Assembly (NCBI GenBank): GCA_003003925.1
Contig: PVWP01000010.1
Location: 85,966-149,965, forward strand
DNA: 64,000 bases
Direction: 5' to 3'
From: Aphanothece cf. minutissima CCALA 015
Lineage (GTDB): Bacteria > Cyanobacteriota > Cyanobacteriia > PCC-6307 > Cyanobiaceae
The position numbers and the translations under genes are program-made. Below the pieces are notes generated by a model. That model did no database searches. It saw nothing but the letters and a program-made list of their open reading frames with translations, and was not told the origin of the DNA. Shown piece by piece: positions 12,401-20,727 of this stretch. Positions within the stretch are counted from its first letter, which is position 1. Every line of letters starts with the position of its first letter.

Positions 12401-15400
12401 CCCCGCAAAGCGCAGCAGGTTGAGGGCGGTCTGCACCGCGCCCAGCGGGCCGGTGAGGGTGATCGTGTTGGTGCCATCGCCGCTGGCGGTGCTCAGGCCG
12501 GCGATGGCGCCCAGCAGCAGCCGCCCTTCGCTGGTGGCATTGGCCAGAACCGTTCGCGCGGCATCGCGGAACAGCTGCACCTGCACGGTCACGTTGCGAC
12601 CGAAGCTGTCGGCGTCGGCCAGCACGAAGCCGCCCAGGCTGACGCTGGCGTCCTCGTTGACGCTGAAGAGCGTGGGGTTGGTGATCGTGGGCAGATCGTT
12701 GAGGTTGGAGGCCGTCAGCGCGATGTCGCGGCTGATCCGGTTGCTGGCGGCGCCGATGGGCACCGGATTGCCGGCCCCATCGTTCTGGTTCACCGGTCCA
12801 CCATTGGCCCCCACCCCCAGGACGCCCGCGGCGCTGTAAAGGCGGTCGTCGACGCTGATCCGCAACTTGAGGCTGCTGGCGTCCAGGTCGGCGCCGAAGG
12901 CCACCGTGAGGCTGGTGAGCACCGCATGGATTTCGCTGCGGGTGCCCTGCACCACCAGGCTGTTGCTGCCCTTGCCGCTCAGGAAGGCTCTCGGCGATGC
13001 GGGGTTGGCGGAGGTGAAGGAGATCACTCCTGAGGGAATCGCCCCATTGGCACCATCGAGCAGCTGGGCCTCGATCCGCACGAAATCGGTTTCCCCGGCC
13101 CCGATCGTGTCCAGATCGGTGTCGGTGACCTGAAGCAGGCCGGCCGTGGCCACGGCCACCGGCGTGGCGCCGCTGCCGAAGACCTCCAGGGAAACCGGGG
13201 TGCTCGGGTTGGTCTGGTCGTTGGCCCTCGTGATCGTGATGGCATAGGTGCCGGGAACGTTGTTGGTGGCGCCGCTGATCGGGTTGTCACCACCGCCGTC
13301 GCTGACCGTGAAGGAGAAGGTGTCGGTGCTGGTCTCCGAGCCGTCGTGCAGGTAGGTGATCAGGTTGCTGTCGAGATCGACCTGGGTGAACACGCTGTCC
13401 ACTCCGAGGGCGCGGCCGTTGAGGAACAGCCGACCGTGGCTGGTGGGGGACGTGATCCGGTACTGACGCTGGAGCGGACTGTTGTCGGAATCGCTGAACA
13501 CCAGTCGGGGTTCGTTGCCACTGGTTCCGTTGCTTCCCTTGATCACGCCAAAGGAACCTTCCGCCACTGACAGGGGTACGTTTTCGATCGCAGCCGGCGG
13601 ATCGTTCAGGGGCGCGATCGTCAGGGGCACCGTCACCGGGGTGCCGGGGGCGTCGAAACGGTCGAGGGGGGTGAAGACGAAGCTGTCGGCCAGTTCCCCG
13701 GGCCCATCGTTGCCGTTGTGGCGATAGCGCAGGCGGCCCGCCGACAGCTGGCTCTGGCTGATGCGGAACGTGGCGCGATTGAGGCTGCCGCCGCTGCCAT
13801 CGCCGATCACGGTCCAGGCGCCGCTGCCGGTGGTGTCGAACTCGAGCACGCCGTTGGCCGGCAGGGTGTCGATCCGCAGCCGTCGCTGGTCGGCTGTGTC
13901 GGCCTGGGAGAAGCTGCCCGGATCCCAGAGGGCATCGGCGCCGGGGTTGGGGTTGCCTGGAGCTCCGGCGAGCACCTGCTGTCCCGAACCATCCACGTCG
14001 GCGATGGTGATGTCGCGGCGCTCCGCTGCCCCCAGCAGCGGTCCGGGGCTGGAACTGTTGAAGGTCAAGGTGCCCCCTTCCACCAGCAGGCTGGTGCTGC
14101 CACTGATGCTGCCGCTGGGGGCATCGTTGATCGGAGTGACCCGGATCGCGAAGCGGAAATCGCTGGCCCCGTTGCTCACGACGCTGCGGCCATCGCTGAT
14201 GTTGAAGCGGAAGCCGGAATCGAAGACTTCCCCTCCACCGTGCACGAAGGTGAGCCGCCCGTTGTTGATGTCGTCCTGCGTGAAGACGTCCAGGTTGTTG
14301 AGGGCCACACCGTTCAGCCGCAGGCTGCCTCCCGCCGGCGCGGCGGTGAGCCGGTAGACCCGCTCGGCCGGGTTGCTGTCGCTGTCGCTGATGGCCAGAT
14401 CCGTGGCCCGGATCGTCACCGTGGCAGCTTCGCTGGTGCGCAGCAGGTTGTTGGTGGCCAGGCTGGGGGCGGCATTGGCTGGCAGGGAGGTGGGGGCATT
14501 GCCGCCGCCGCTGCTGCTGGTGCCCAGGGGATTGAGGTAGGTGAGGCGGAAGCTGATCGGCGTCAGCGGATCCCCCGGCAGGGGCTGGGGCGTGCTGTTG
14601 GTGTGGATGCCGCCGTCGCGGGTCTGGGTGAAGCCGCCGGGCAGCAGGCCGATGGCGCCGTCCTCCACCGTGAATGTGAAGTCCGCCGTGCTGCCCGATG
14701 GGGTGCCGTTGACGAAGTTGAACCGCAGCCGCCCGGTGTCGATGTCGTCCTGGCTGAAGCTGCCGCCGCTGAGCAGGCCCACCCAGGTGCCGCCACGGAA
14801 CACCTGCAGCTGCCCCCGGGCCGGATCCGCTGCCGCCGTGAGGGTGTAGGTGAGGTTGGAGGACGGCGAATCCGCATCGCTGACCCTCAGGGCGGCGGCC
14901 GTGATCGCCGTGCTGCCGGTGGGGGTGACGATCGGGTTGTTGGCGCTGAGGGTGGGGTCATCGTTGACCCGCTGGACCGCCAGGGTGATGACGGTGTTGG
15001 TGCTGAGCACCCCGCCGGCTCCCTGGCCGCCGCCGTCGTCGCTGACGCGGACACCGAAGCTCTCGTTCGGGGGGAAGCCGCCGTTGAGGTCGTTGCCGTC
15101 GTGGTCGTAGGTGAGCCCTGCCAGGGAGGGAAGGGTGAACGGTGCCGTGATCGGGGTGCCGTTGTAGCGGAGCGTGCCGCGCAGGGGCAGGGAGGTGATC
15201 ACGACCGTGTGGGCCACGCCCGCGGCCTGGTCGGCATCACTGATGCTGAGGGTGACCGGCACCCCCCGCTGGCCTTCGAAGACGGCAACCGAGCCACTCA
15301 CGGCCGGTGCCTGGTTGACGGGGGTGAGGCTGATCGGAACGGTCGCCGATGCGATCCGCCCGCCGGCACCATCGTCCACGGAGACGGTGACGGCATCACT

Positions 15401-16711
15401 GTCGCTGCCGGCGATCACCCCGGGCATCACCTGGGAGCCGTCATGGGTGTAGGTGAAACTCCCCCTGAAGCTGCTGGAGAAGCTGGAGCCCACCACCAGG
15501 GGATTGCCATTGAGCCTGATGGTCCCTTTGCCCGGCAGGGAGGTGATCCGGTAGATCACCTGCTCGGGCAGGTTGTCCACATCCGAGAGGGTGAAGTTCG
15601 CCAATGTGAAATTGGCTGTGGCCCCTTCCGCCACCACCAGGGGTCTGGTCACCAGGGTGGGGGCATCGTTGACCGGGGTGACCTGGATCGGCCCGGTGGA
15701 GAGGCTGATGGGGCCGTCGCCGTTGGTGAGGTCCGTGGCCGTCAGGGTGAGGCTGGGGGCCAGCGGTGTGTTGACGCTGTTGGCATCGGCCGCCGGCGTG
15801 AACAGGAGGCTGGCGATCGCCGCATTGATGGCGGCCAGGCTGCCTTGCAGGGTGAGATCGGCGCTGCCGTTGCTGCCGCTGGTGATCAGGGCGGCGCTGG
15901 CCAGGGTGGCCGTGCCCCCCGTGGTGGCGATCCGCAGCCGCAGCGTGATCGGCGCCCCACCGTTGTCGCTGTCGGCCACGCTCAGGCCGGTGATGGCCAG
16001 GGGGGTGTCCTCGGCGGTGATGCGGGTGCCGACGAAGCTGTCGTTCAGCACCGGTGCGCTGGCGAATTCCGCGGCCAGCCAGCGGCCATCGATCAGGAGC
16101 TGGTGCTGGTCGTTGTCGGCCAGGATCGCCGCCCGCTGCGCCTCATCCAGGGGCGCACCAGTGACCAGGGCGGCGAACAGGGCGCCCTCATCCCCCCGGG
16201 CATCGAGGGGGCCGTTCAGCCACTGATCGATGGCGTGGCCCACTTCCTCCAGCAGGACGCGCTGGATGGCCTCCACGGAGGTGGCCAGGGACAGCCAGTC
16301 GGCATTGATGTAGATCCTCGGCCGCCCCTCGGGATCACTGGCGGTGTAGGCACCTCGGGCGCCTGGGAGCTCCCCGCCGCTGCGCCGTTCGATCGCCAGC
16401 TGAAGGCCTGGCCCCCGCAACACCTGAGCAAGGGCCATCACCCGGGACTTGAACTGATCAGGATCGCCGCCCGCGCTGGCGAACGCATCACTCAGCAGAT
16501 CCGCATAATCATCCTGGACGGGCAGGTCTTCGAGGATTCTGTTGACGTTCGACAGGGCGCTGGTCCAGAGCCGCTCGATGTCTCCCGGCAGGGTCAGATC
16601 GAGAGATTGTTGCGGCACGAACTGTCGATACAGGGGTTCGCTCCAGGCCGCAGCGGAAAGACTGACTTGACCCGAAAGTCCTGCCAGGAGCTCAAACCTG
16701 AGGATATTCAT
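6452..16711 (-). CDS. Giant cadherin-like repeat protein with C-terminal von Willebrand A domain
   Basis: This is a 3,419-residue protein. Residues about 1-210 form a distinct head containing LLEEVGHAIDQWLN (His159, Asp162) followed by an acidic DEGALFAALV segment. From about 300 to 1130 come CSPG/FREM-type cadherin-like repeats recognisable by HDG and by FTQDDINNGRL-like motifs. Assorted Ig/cadherin-like repeats ending in TPVND follow, then seven near-identical 109-residue repeats (about 2190-2950). From about 3080 there is a von Willebrand A domain with a metal-ion site DSSTS starting at Asp3089. No Sec signal peptide and no GGxGxD (RTX) nonapeptides are seen, so the export route is unclear. 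Such architecture is typical of cell-surface adhesins. It is read through without any frame break. Confidence 0.88.
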   Translation of the reverse strand: MNILRFELLAGLSGQVSLSAAAWSEPLYRQFVPQQSLDLTLPGDIERLWTSALSNVNRILEDLPVQDDYADLLSDAFASAGGDPDQFKSRVMALAQVLRGPGLQLAIERRSGGELPGARGAYTASDPEGRPRIYINADWLSLATSVEAIQRVLLEEVGHAIDQWLNGPLDARGDEGALFAALVTGAPLDEAQRAAILADNDQHQLLIDGRWLAAEFASAPVLNDSFVGTRITAEDTPLAITGLSVADSDNGGAPITLRLRIATTGGTATLASAALITSGSNGSADLTLQGSLAAINAAIASLLFTPAADANSVNTPLAPSLTLTATDLTNGDGPISLSTGPIQVTPVNDAPTLVTRPLVVAEGATANFTLANFTLSDVDNLPEQVIYRITSLPGKGTIRLNGNPLVVGSSFSSSFRGSFTYTHDGSQVMPGVIAGSDSDAVTVSVDDGAGGRIASATVPISLTPVNQAPAVSGSVAVFEGQRGVPVTLSISDADQAAGVAHTVVITSLPLRGTLRYNGTPITAPFTLPSLAGLTYDHDGNDLNGGFPPNESFGVRVSDDGGGQGAGGVLSTNTVITLAVQRVNDDPTLSANNPIVTPTGSTAITAAALRVSDADSPSSNLTYTLTAAADPARGQLQVFRGGTWVGLLSGGSFSQDDIDTGRLRFNFVNGTPSGSTADFTFTVEDGAIGLLPGGFTQTRDGGIHTNSTPQPLPGDPLTPISFRLTYLNPLGTSSSGGGNAPTSLPANAAPSLATNNLLRTSEAATVTIRATDLAISDSDSNPAERVYRLTAAPAGGSLRLNGVALNNLDVFTQDDINNGRLTFVHGGGEVFDSGFRFNISDGRSVVSNGASDFRFAIRVTPINDAPSGSISGSTSLLVEGGTLTFNSSSPGPLLGAAERRDITIADVDGSGQQVLAGAPGNPNPGADALWDPGSFSQADTADQRRLRIDTLPANGVLEFDTTGSGAWTVIGDGSGGSLNRATFRISQSQLSAGRLRYRHNGNDGPGELADSFVFTPLDRFDAPGTPVTVPLTIAPLNDPPAAIENVPLSVAEGSFGVIKGSNGTSGNEPRLVFSDSDNSPLQRQYRITSPTSHGRLFLNGRALGVDSVFTQVDLDSNLITYLHDGSETSTDTFSFTVSDGGGDNPISGATNNVPGTYAITITRANDQTNPSTPVSLEVFGSGATPVAVATAGLLQVTDTDLDTIGAGETDFVRIEAQLLDGANGAIPSGVISFTSANPASPRAFLSGKGSNSLVVQGTRSEIHAVLTSLTVAFGADLDASSLKLRISVDDRLYSAAGVLGVGANGGPVNQNDGAGNPVPIGAASNRISRDIALTASNLNDLPTITNPTLFSVNEDASVSLGGFVLADADSFGRNVTVQVQLFRDAARTVLANATSEGRLLLGAIAGLSTASGDGTNTITLTGPLGAVQTALNLLRFAGAPDFNGAGGGLGNLYLRTSLTDFGHANVPAGNRVTVDNSVRITPVNDAPVLAVPANTVIASGTFVDISSGFAVQDTRDTSQGATDDIRVTLSATDAGSAYGTLLIRNANGATLTSNGTASLQVRGTRAQVQAALNTLRYTPANPNVDRVVTITATAFDVDNGAEGVGVTGNNTSVASFTVNVSATNEAPVLTVPATRIVVEDSSANAFSGANLISFTDPDDFGALERLTLSVNRGSINLVSRTGLTRTAGNYGTGSLTVTGTKANLNAALASLTYTPTANFHGSATLTVTVNDQGSTGSGGARQDVKTVALTVTPLNDQPVASTNVVLPAISEDVAAGAIAGTTLSSLGFGYTDATDNQTARGGGNTATPFSFLAVVGSTSYTAAQGVWQISTSATPNPAVPGDWINLPSAGLSTSAALVFSAASRIRFLPAANFHGTPGRLLVRLADASAPLTTSVSATSSFNLATAGGTTSTGAWSAVNRTIGTSVTNINDRPTATAASLAATTEDNPNPPGATIAALGFGFRDVADDQRAVTGGANAATAFGGIAITGNAATATQGVWQYNLNTGSGWVTIGSPSDSAALLLPTSASLRFLPSSPNANGTPGGLTLRVADTPLAFSAATNLTALLGPTGRYSDPTSLATTVTPVNDVPAFSKGADQVLLEDAGAQSVVGWATGLSRGGGSDEAAQALNFLVTNNNSALFSVQPTIDASGRLTYTPAANASGTATVSVRLRDSGGTANGGVDTSAIQTFLITVTPVNDDFIDANETRSIAEDSGTAAGNLLVGTSSPDGPVSIASFSIAGLSGPFPLGSPVSIAGVGSLTIAANGFYSFSPAANYNGPIPLISYVVTDGSGANDTSTLSITVTPVNDDFSDASETVSIAEDSGTTAGNLLVGTTSPDGPVSIVSFSIAGQSGPFPLGSPVSIAGVGSLTIAANGSYSFTPAANYNGPVPLISYVVTDGSGANDTSTLAITVTPVNDDFSDASETVSIAEDSGTTAGNLLVGTTSPDGPVSIASFSIAGQSGPFPLGSPVSIAGVGSLTIAANGSYSFTPAANYNGPVPLISYVVTDGSGANDTSTLAITVTPVNDDFSDASETVSIAEDSSTTTGNLLAGTTSPDGPVSIASFSIAGQSGPFPIGSPTTIAGVGSLTIAANGSYSFTPAANYNGPVPLISYVVTDGSGVNDTSTLSITVTPVNDDFSDASETVSIAEDSGTAAGNLLVGTSSPDGPVSIASFSIAGQSGPFPLGSPVSIAGVGSLTIAANGSYSFSPAADYNGPVPLISYVVTDGSGVNDTSTLSITVTPVNDDFTDADESVTTPEDALLNGNLLVGTTSPDGPVSIASFSIAGQSGPFPLGSPTTIAGVGSLTIAANGSYSFTPAANYNGPVPLIAYVVTDGSGANDTSTLSMTVTPVNDDFSDASETVSIAEDSGTTAGNLLAGTTSPDGPVSIASFSIAGQSGPFALGSPTTIAGVGSLTIAANGSYSFSPAADYNGPVPLISYVVTDGSGVNDTSTLSITVTPVNDPPVATDDVFGGPIRPAAGTTASLKVTDNDSDPDSPLAPASITIAGSAGPGQPLLVAGEGTWSVNSATQEISFTPQGGFIGDPTPIQYTIRDLQGALSNPATVTIDYDNLAIAPAPPVPAPRHVDLYLLLDSSTSMKGGDPSGVSRIEAQNRLAFETLKSAFAAAGYGYTLKGSSTFQPFLDDTNLTSSQTLATDILNYELVDDPTDGSSTNARSITIHTVDFGYLVTHSEITFSGSNPNFGELLARDVLLTQTPDITYGATTSPDWIARGLPAPNSLDAYTAPGTSGNRYSGTEMLGALVALDRLLVKELPNVALDTLVSVAMITDGRPERRPWWDNRPDLGQGWTGTNVALPTSSWLDGDPILSSGLRYTSSGTPIRVPTAAGVDIWAQAQASLNNTLDTVAARAGASNVNVLAIGMGDGGISNWNAIYTDLFTNQTFDASRSWNYQFSTSGQLPQLSG
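7856..10141 (-). repeat. Seven tandem 327-bp coding repeats
   Basis: Equivalent positions recur at 7965, 8292, 8616, 8943, 9270, 9597 and 9924, a 327-base period with one 324-base step. Each unit encodes about 109 residues running from VTPVNDDFSDASE to TDGSGANDTSTL. The one short unit has a variant (DADESVTTPEDALLNG) in place of the SIAEDSGTTAGN segment. DNA identity between units looks very high, including synonymous sites, implying recent duplication or gene conversion. Confidence 0.95.
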
Positions 16712-16935
16712 GCCTTGATCTGGCCAACAGTTCGCGTTGTCGGGATCTTATTCCACCGACCTCACTTGTCAGGAGCATGAACAGGAGATGGGCTGTTTCG
16801 ATGTCACGGGGAAGTTCTAGAACTCACAGGTTAAGAACATTAAAGCTGTCGTAGAAAATCTTTATAGCGCCCCAAGAAAACACGTTTTCAGCCACGACAT
16901 ACGCGGTTTATCGCTAGGAAATCGAAAACAAAAGT
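16712..16935. promoter_or_regulatory. AT-rich divergent intergenic region
   Basis: This 224-base gap separates the giant protein gene (minus) from the secreted barrel-like gene (plus) and is markedly more AT-rich than the surrounding sequence, with stretches such as TTAAGAACATTAAAG and CTTTATAGC. It most probably carries both promoters. No specific -35/-10 pair is certain. Confidence 0.4.
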
Positions 16936-18363
16936 GTGATCAGAAACTTGCTTCGGTGTCTCTCTGGCCTTGAATCCCCGGTCTCGCTGTCCCCCGCTTC
17001 CGCCCGGTCTTCGAAGTCCATCGGAGGTTCCCTCTCCCTCCTTCCTTGCTTCGTCCTCGCAGCGGCCGTCGCCATCGGCCCGGCCCGCGCGGCGACCTGC
17101 CCCGATGGAACCGAGGCGGAGTTCTGCCTGCCCCCCGTCACTCCACTGCCCCCGACGCCTTCGCCGTCCACCCCGTCGCCTTCGCCGGCGGCCTCGGTGG
17201 CGCCAGGCCCCGCCGCGCCGATCCTCCCCCTGCGGGTCGATGTCGACCGACTCGATGCACGGCTGCTTCCCCTGGGGATGGGCATGGGCTGGCGCAGCTT
17301 CAGCCGTGATCTGCTGGAGCCCCTGCCCCAGAAGGTGCGTGAGTCCTCCCCCCTGGCCGCCCCGGAGGCCGAGGGGCCTTCCGCCTCAGCCTTCCGCTTC
17401 AGTGTTCAGCCGGGGGGCTACTTCGGTGCGCGGGACGGCTGGCGGTTTCAGGTGTTCGCCAATGGCTTCGGCGGTCCCCTCCTGGGCGGTGTCACCGGCG
17501 GCCCCTCATCGGCGGGCGGGGCCCAGACGGGTCTGCGTCTCGACTACGCCCTGGGCGATCTGGTGATCGGCGCCTTCGGTCGCTTCGGATCGCTTCAGGC
17601 GGAGGCAGGCGCTGTCAGTGATGTCGGTGTCCCCTTCGAGGGCCGCTCCGCCAACGGCACCCTGGCTGGTGGCGGGGTGCTGATGCAGTTCTCCAAACCC
17701 CGTTGGTTCGTCGGGGCGGCCCTGGGAGGCGATGCGCTGACGACCGATCAACCGTTCGGCATCAGCAGCTCCAACGCCATCGGTGCCCGCTACAGCACGG
17801 CCTCGGTCGGCGGCAGCGCTCTCCATCTGGCCACCCATGTCGGTGGCAGGATCCGGCTGTCCGATCGTCAGGTTCTCGAACCCAGCGCTCTGCTCACCCT
17901 GACCAGCCTCTCGCTGGGGGGTGCGACGGTCTTCGACGGGTTCACCAACCGCTTCTGGAGTGTGCCCGCCTCCAGCAGCACCGTCGGCACCGCCGACATC
18001 GGTGTCACCTGGAGGGCCCCCCTGCCCCAGGGCAGGAATCTGCTCACGACCTCGGTGCGCCTGAGCTGGCTGGGGGCAGGATTTCTGGGCCAGGTCCCTC
18101 CCAATGGGGTCACGGACGGGACCGCCCTGGCCACCACGCTGCCCGCGGGCCCCATCAGCCAGAGCGGTGGACTGGGACTGCAGGCGGGCCTGGCCTACAC
18201 CCTGAAGGACAACACCACGTTCTTCATCCGAGGCGGCGCCGGGTTCTATGGCGCCGGCACCGCCTGGGATGTCGGGGGCGGGGTGCAGCTCCGCTGGGGG
18301 GGAGCACCCCGGCTGTCCGCAGGCAAGGCGAGGGGATCCGAGCCATCCACGGCCAATCCCTGA
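16936..18363 (+). CDS. Secreted, probably outer-membrane beta-barrel protein
   Basis: A 475-residue protein with a long N-terminal signal region (hydrophobic LLPCFVLAAAVAIG, cleavage probably after ARA), a Pro/Ser/Thr linker at about residues 65-95, and then a 330-residue segment of alternating polar and hydrophobic strands rich in Gly and aromatics, as in autotransporter-like or porin-like barrels. No passenger or specific family is recognised. It is divergent from the giant adhesin-like gene, so a role in displaying or exporting that protein is conceivable but unproven. The GTG start at 16936 follows an A-rich stretch. Confidence 0.65.
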   Translation: MIRNLLRCLSGLESPVSLSPASARSSKSIGGSLSLLPCFVLAAAVAIGPARAATCPDGTEAEFCLPPVTPLPPTPSPSTPSPSPAASVAPGPAAPILPLRVDVDRLDARLLPLGMGMGWRSFSRDLLEPLPQKVRESSPLAAPEAEGPSASAFRFSVQPGGYFGARDGWRFQVFANGFGGPLLGGVTGGPSSAGGAQTGLRLDYALGDLVIGAFGRFGSLQAEAGAVSDVGVPFEGRSANGTLAGGGVLMQFSKPRWFVGAALGGDALTTDQPFGISSSNAIGARYSTASVGGSALHLATHVGGRIRLSDRQVLEPSALLTLTSLSLGGATVFDGFTNRFWSVPASSSTVGTADIGVTWRAPLPQGRNLLTTSVRLSWLGAGFLGQVPPNGVTDGTALATTLPAGPISQSGGLGLQAGLAYTLKDNTTFFIRGGAGFYGAGTAWDVGGGVQLRWGGAPRLSAGKARGSEPSTANP

Positions 18364-18405
18364 ACGCTCCCACCGGACCTGGTCAGGACGGTGGCTGGAG
18401 GGCCC

Positions 18406-19077
18406 TCAGGCCCCTTCCCCCATCAGTCCGTAGGCCGGGGTCTCTTCCGTTGCGACGTCCTCGACAGCGCGGGAATCGCCGGTGTCCTCCAGCAGCCCAG
18501 CGACGATGCCGGCATCGAACGAGTAGCGGCCCGGGCCGACCAGCAGCAGGGCCAGGCTGCCGCCCAGATAGAGCACCACCAGCTCCAGAACGTAGATGTT
18601 GAAACCGCTGGTGAGGATGTGGTGGTAAGCGGCCACGGCCATCGTGCCGGTGAGGGCCAGGGCCCCGAGAGGGGACAGCAGACCGAGAATCAGCAGCCAG
18701 CTGCCGAAGATTTCCGAGTAGCCCGCCACGTGGGCGAGGACCAGGGGGAAGGGCAGGTGCAGGGGGACCACGTAGTTGGTGGCGAAGGCCTGCGGGTCGG
18801 CCAGCTTGTCCTGGCCGTGGTGGATCATCATCGCCCCGATCGCCAGTCGCAGGATCAGCAGTCCGAGGTTGGCCAGCCGTCCCTCCCGCAGGACGTAGGC
18901 CTTCAGGGCCTGACGCACCGTGGCGGCGATGGGGGTGGCAGGGGCCGGATCCGCACGCTCCTCCAGGCTGCTGGGCACGAGTGCGGCGGCCGTCGGACGG
19001 TTGAGCGCCAGCACCCACAGGGCGATGAAGGCGGTGAAGAAGCCTGCGAAGAGCTCGAGCAGGAGCGTGGTGGTCAT
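18406..19077 (-). CDS. DoxX family membrane protein
   Basis: This 223-residue protein has a short N-terminal hydrophobic helix and then the four-helix DoxX core from LGLLILRLAIGAMMIHHGQDK to about residue 195, including a GYSEIFGSWLLILGLL segment typical of the family. DoxX proteins are small quinone-interacting or redox-related membrane proteins; the substrate here is unknown. ATG 19077 is chosen because it starts just before the first helix and leaves a 32-base gap after the photolyase gene, consistent with one operon. Confidence 0.8.
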   Translation of the reverse strand: MTTTLLLELFAGFFTAFIALWVLALNRPTAAALVPSSLEERADPAPATPIAATVRQALKAYVLREGRLANLGLLILRLAIGAMMIHHGQDKLADPQAFATNYVVPLHLPFPLVLAHVAGYSEIFGSWLLILGLLSPLGALALTGTMAVAAYHHILTSGFNIYVLELVVLYLGGSLALLLVGPGRYSFDAGIVAGLLEDTGDSRAVEDVATEETPAYGLMGEGA

Positions 19078-19109
19078 GGCACCGGGAGATTTATGAAGAT
19101 TCTGGCGAT

Positions 19110-20705
19110 TCAGGTAAAGGAACGTGAAGCACCCCCCAGGTCCAGGCCCAGGTCCAGGCTGAGCTGGCCCGCGGCCACCGGCGGCTGCCGGCGACGGCTG
19201 CCGCCGCTTCTCCTCCTGGCGGAGGGGGGTAGGCCCGAGCGGCGCGAGCCGTGCCGTTCCTGGATCGCATCGGCGGCGTCGCCGAAGCCGGGCTGGCGGC
19301 GCAGGCCCCAGAGCCGTTCCCGGGCCTCCCGGGCGGCGGCGGCCACCTCCACGATCGGGGCCGGGTAGTCGAGGCCGATGCGGCAGCCGCTGGCGGCCTG
19401 GGTGGCCGGATCCATCCGCCATGGCTCGTGGCGCCAGATCGCGGGCACCCCGGCCAGTTCCGGCAGCCAGCGCCCCAGAAACGCACCCTCGGGGTCGTGG
19501 TCGCGGCCCTGCTTGATGGGGTTGTAGATCCGGATCGTGTTGATGCCCGTGGTGCCGCTCTGCATCTGGCACTGGCTCCAGTGGATGCCGGGTTCGTAGT
19601 CCACGAACTGGCGGGCCAGGTGCAGGCCGCTGTCGCGCCAGTCGATCCAGAGGTGATGGCTGGCGAACGACAGCAGCATCGCCCGCATGCGGAAGTTGAT
19701 CCAGCCGCTGGCCCGCAGGGCGCGCATGCAGGCATCCACGAATGGCACCCCGGTGCGCCCCTCACTCCAGGCCGCCAGCCGCCCGGGGTCGGTGACGCGC
19801 AGGTGGCGGGTGGCGGGGTGGAGCTCCAGGACCTCGATCGAGGGCTCGCTCTCCAGCTTCTGGATGAAGTGGCAGTGCCAGTGCAGGCGTGACAGGAAGG
19901 CGTCGAGGGCCCGGGGCCAGCCCGCGGCGGCCTCCGGGGCCAGCGCCGCCAGCGCCGCCCGCCGGGCCCGGGTGGTCTGGGTCACCTCCCCCATCGACAG
20001 GGTGCCCCAGGCCAGGTGGGGCGAGAGCCGCGAGCAGCCCTCGAAGGCGGTCAGGGGACTGGAGAGCCGGCGGTGGTAGCTCCGCCCCCGCTGGTGCAGG
20101 AAGCCATCCAGCAGCTCAAGGCCGGCCTGCCGACCACCCCGCTGCCGGGCCGGACAGGGGTCCGCCGCCAGGCCCAGATCGGCGGCGCTGGGCAGCTCCC
20201 GGGGGGCGATCCCCGCCAGGGGTGGCAGGGCGACGGGCGCCTCCAGCAGCGGTTCGGCCATGCGCCGCTCCCAGTCCCGGGCCCAGCCGCGGCGATCCCG
20301 TCGTCCCCGGGTCACCCCGAAGCTGGCCACCTCCTGCCAGGGGATCCCCCGTTCGCGGGCCCAGGCGGCCACCCGCCGGTCCCGGGCATAGGTCCAGAGG
20401 TTGCCGGTCTCCTGGTGGCTCCAGAGGCCGGCGATACCAAGGCGGCGGTGGGCGGCCTCCAGCACGGCCACCACCTCGCCGACCCGCACCACCAGCGGCT
20501 GCCCCCGTTCGGCCAGCGCCTGCCGCAGCTCCTCCAGCGCCTCCCGGCAGAAGCTCCACTGGCGGCCCGAGCTGTCCGGTTGGCGCCACAGCTCCGGTTC
20601 GACCACGTAGAGGGGCAGCACCGGTCCGCGCCGGGCCGCTTCCACCAGGGGGCGGTGGTCGGCGAGGCGCAGATCGCGCTTGAACCAGACCACCTGAAGC
20701 ACCAT
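19110..20705 (-). CDS. DNA photolyase/cryptochrome family protein
   Basis: A 531-residue protein. The N-terminal antenna-binding Rossmann domain opens with VVWFKRDLRLADH. The C-terminal FAD-binding domain contains the conserved TAFEGCSRLSPHLAWGTLS, TGVPFVDACMRAL, WINFRMRAMLLSF and FVDYEPGIHWSQCQMQSG motifs. These enzymes use blue light to reverse pyrimidine dimers or act as photoreceptors; lesion specificity cannot be decided here. The last 60 residues are a basic low-complexity tail absent from classical enzymes. Two GTG codons precede ATG 20705 in frame. It lies upstream of the doxX-like gene on the same strand. Confidence 0.9.
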   Translation of the reverse strand: MVLQVVWFKRDLRLADHRPLVEAARRGPVLPLYVVEPELWRQPDSSGRQWSFCREALEELRQALAERGQPLVVRVGEVVAVLEAAHRRLGIAGLWSHQETGNLWTYARDRRVAAWARERGIPWQEVASFGVTRGRRDRRGWARDWERRMAEPLLEAPVALPPLAGIAPRELPSAADLGLAADPCPARQRGGRQAGLELLDGFLHQRGRSYHRRLSSPLTAFEGCSRLSPHLAWGTLSMGEVTQTTRARRAALAALAPEAAAGWPRALDAFLSRLHWHCHFIQKLESEPSIEVLELHPATRHLRVTDPGRLAAWSEGRTGVPFVDACMRALRASGWINFRMRAMLLSFASHHLWIDWRDSGLHLARQFVDYEPGIHWSQCQMQSGTTGINTIRIYNPIKQGRDHDPEGAFLGRWLPELAGVPAIWRHEPWRMDPATQAASGCRIGLDYPAPIVEVAAAAREARERLWGLRRQPGFGDAADAIQERHGSRRSGLPPSARRRSGGSRRRQPPVAAGQLSLDLGLDLGGASRSFT

Positions 20706-20727
20706 CACCACAGCCCAGGAGTCCGTT

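Noticed and set aside
7151-13033. Plus-strand ORF of 1,960 codons
   Set aside because: It is antisense to the giant protein. The regular repeats and high GC remove stop codons; its composition (Gly, Asp, Val runs) is that of a reverse-complement shadow.
13718-16780. Plus-strand ORF of 1,020 codons
   Set aside because: Antisense shadow of the same giant gene; composition biased, no recognisable domain.
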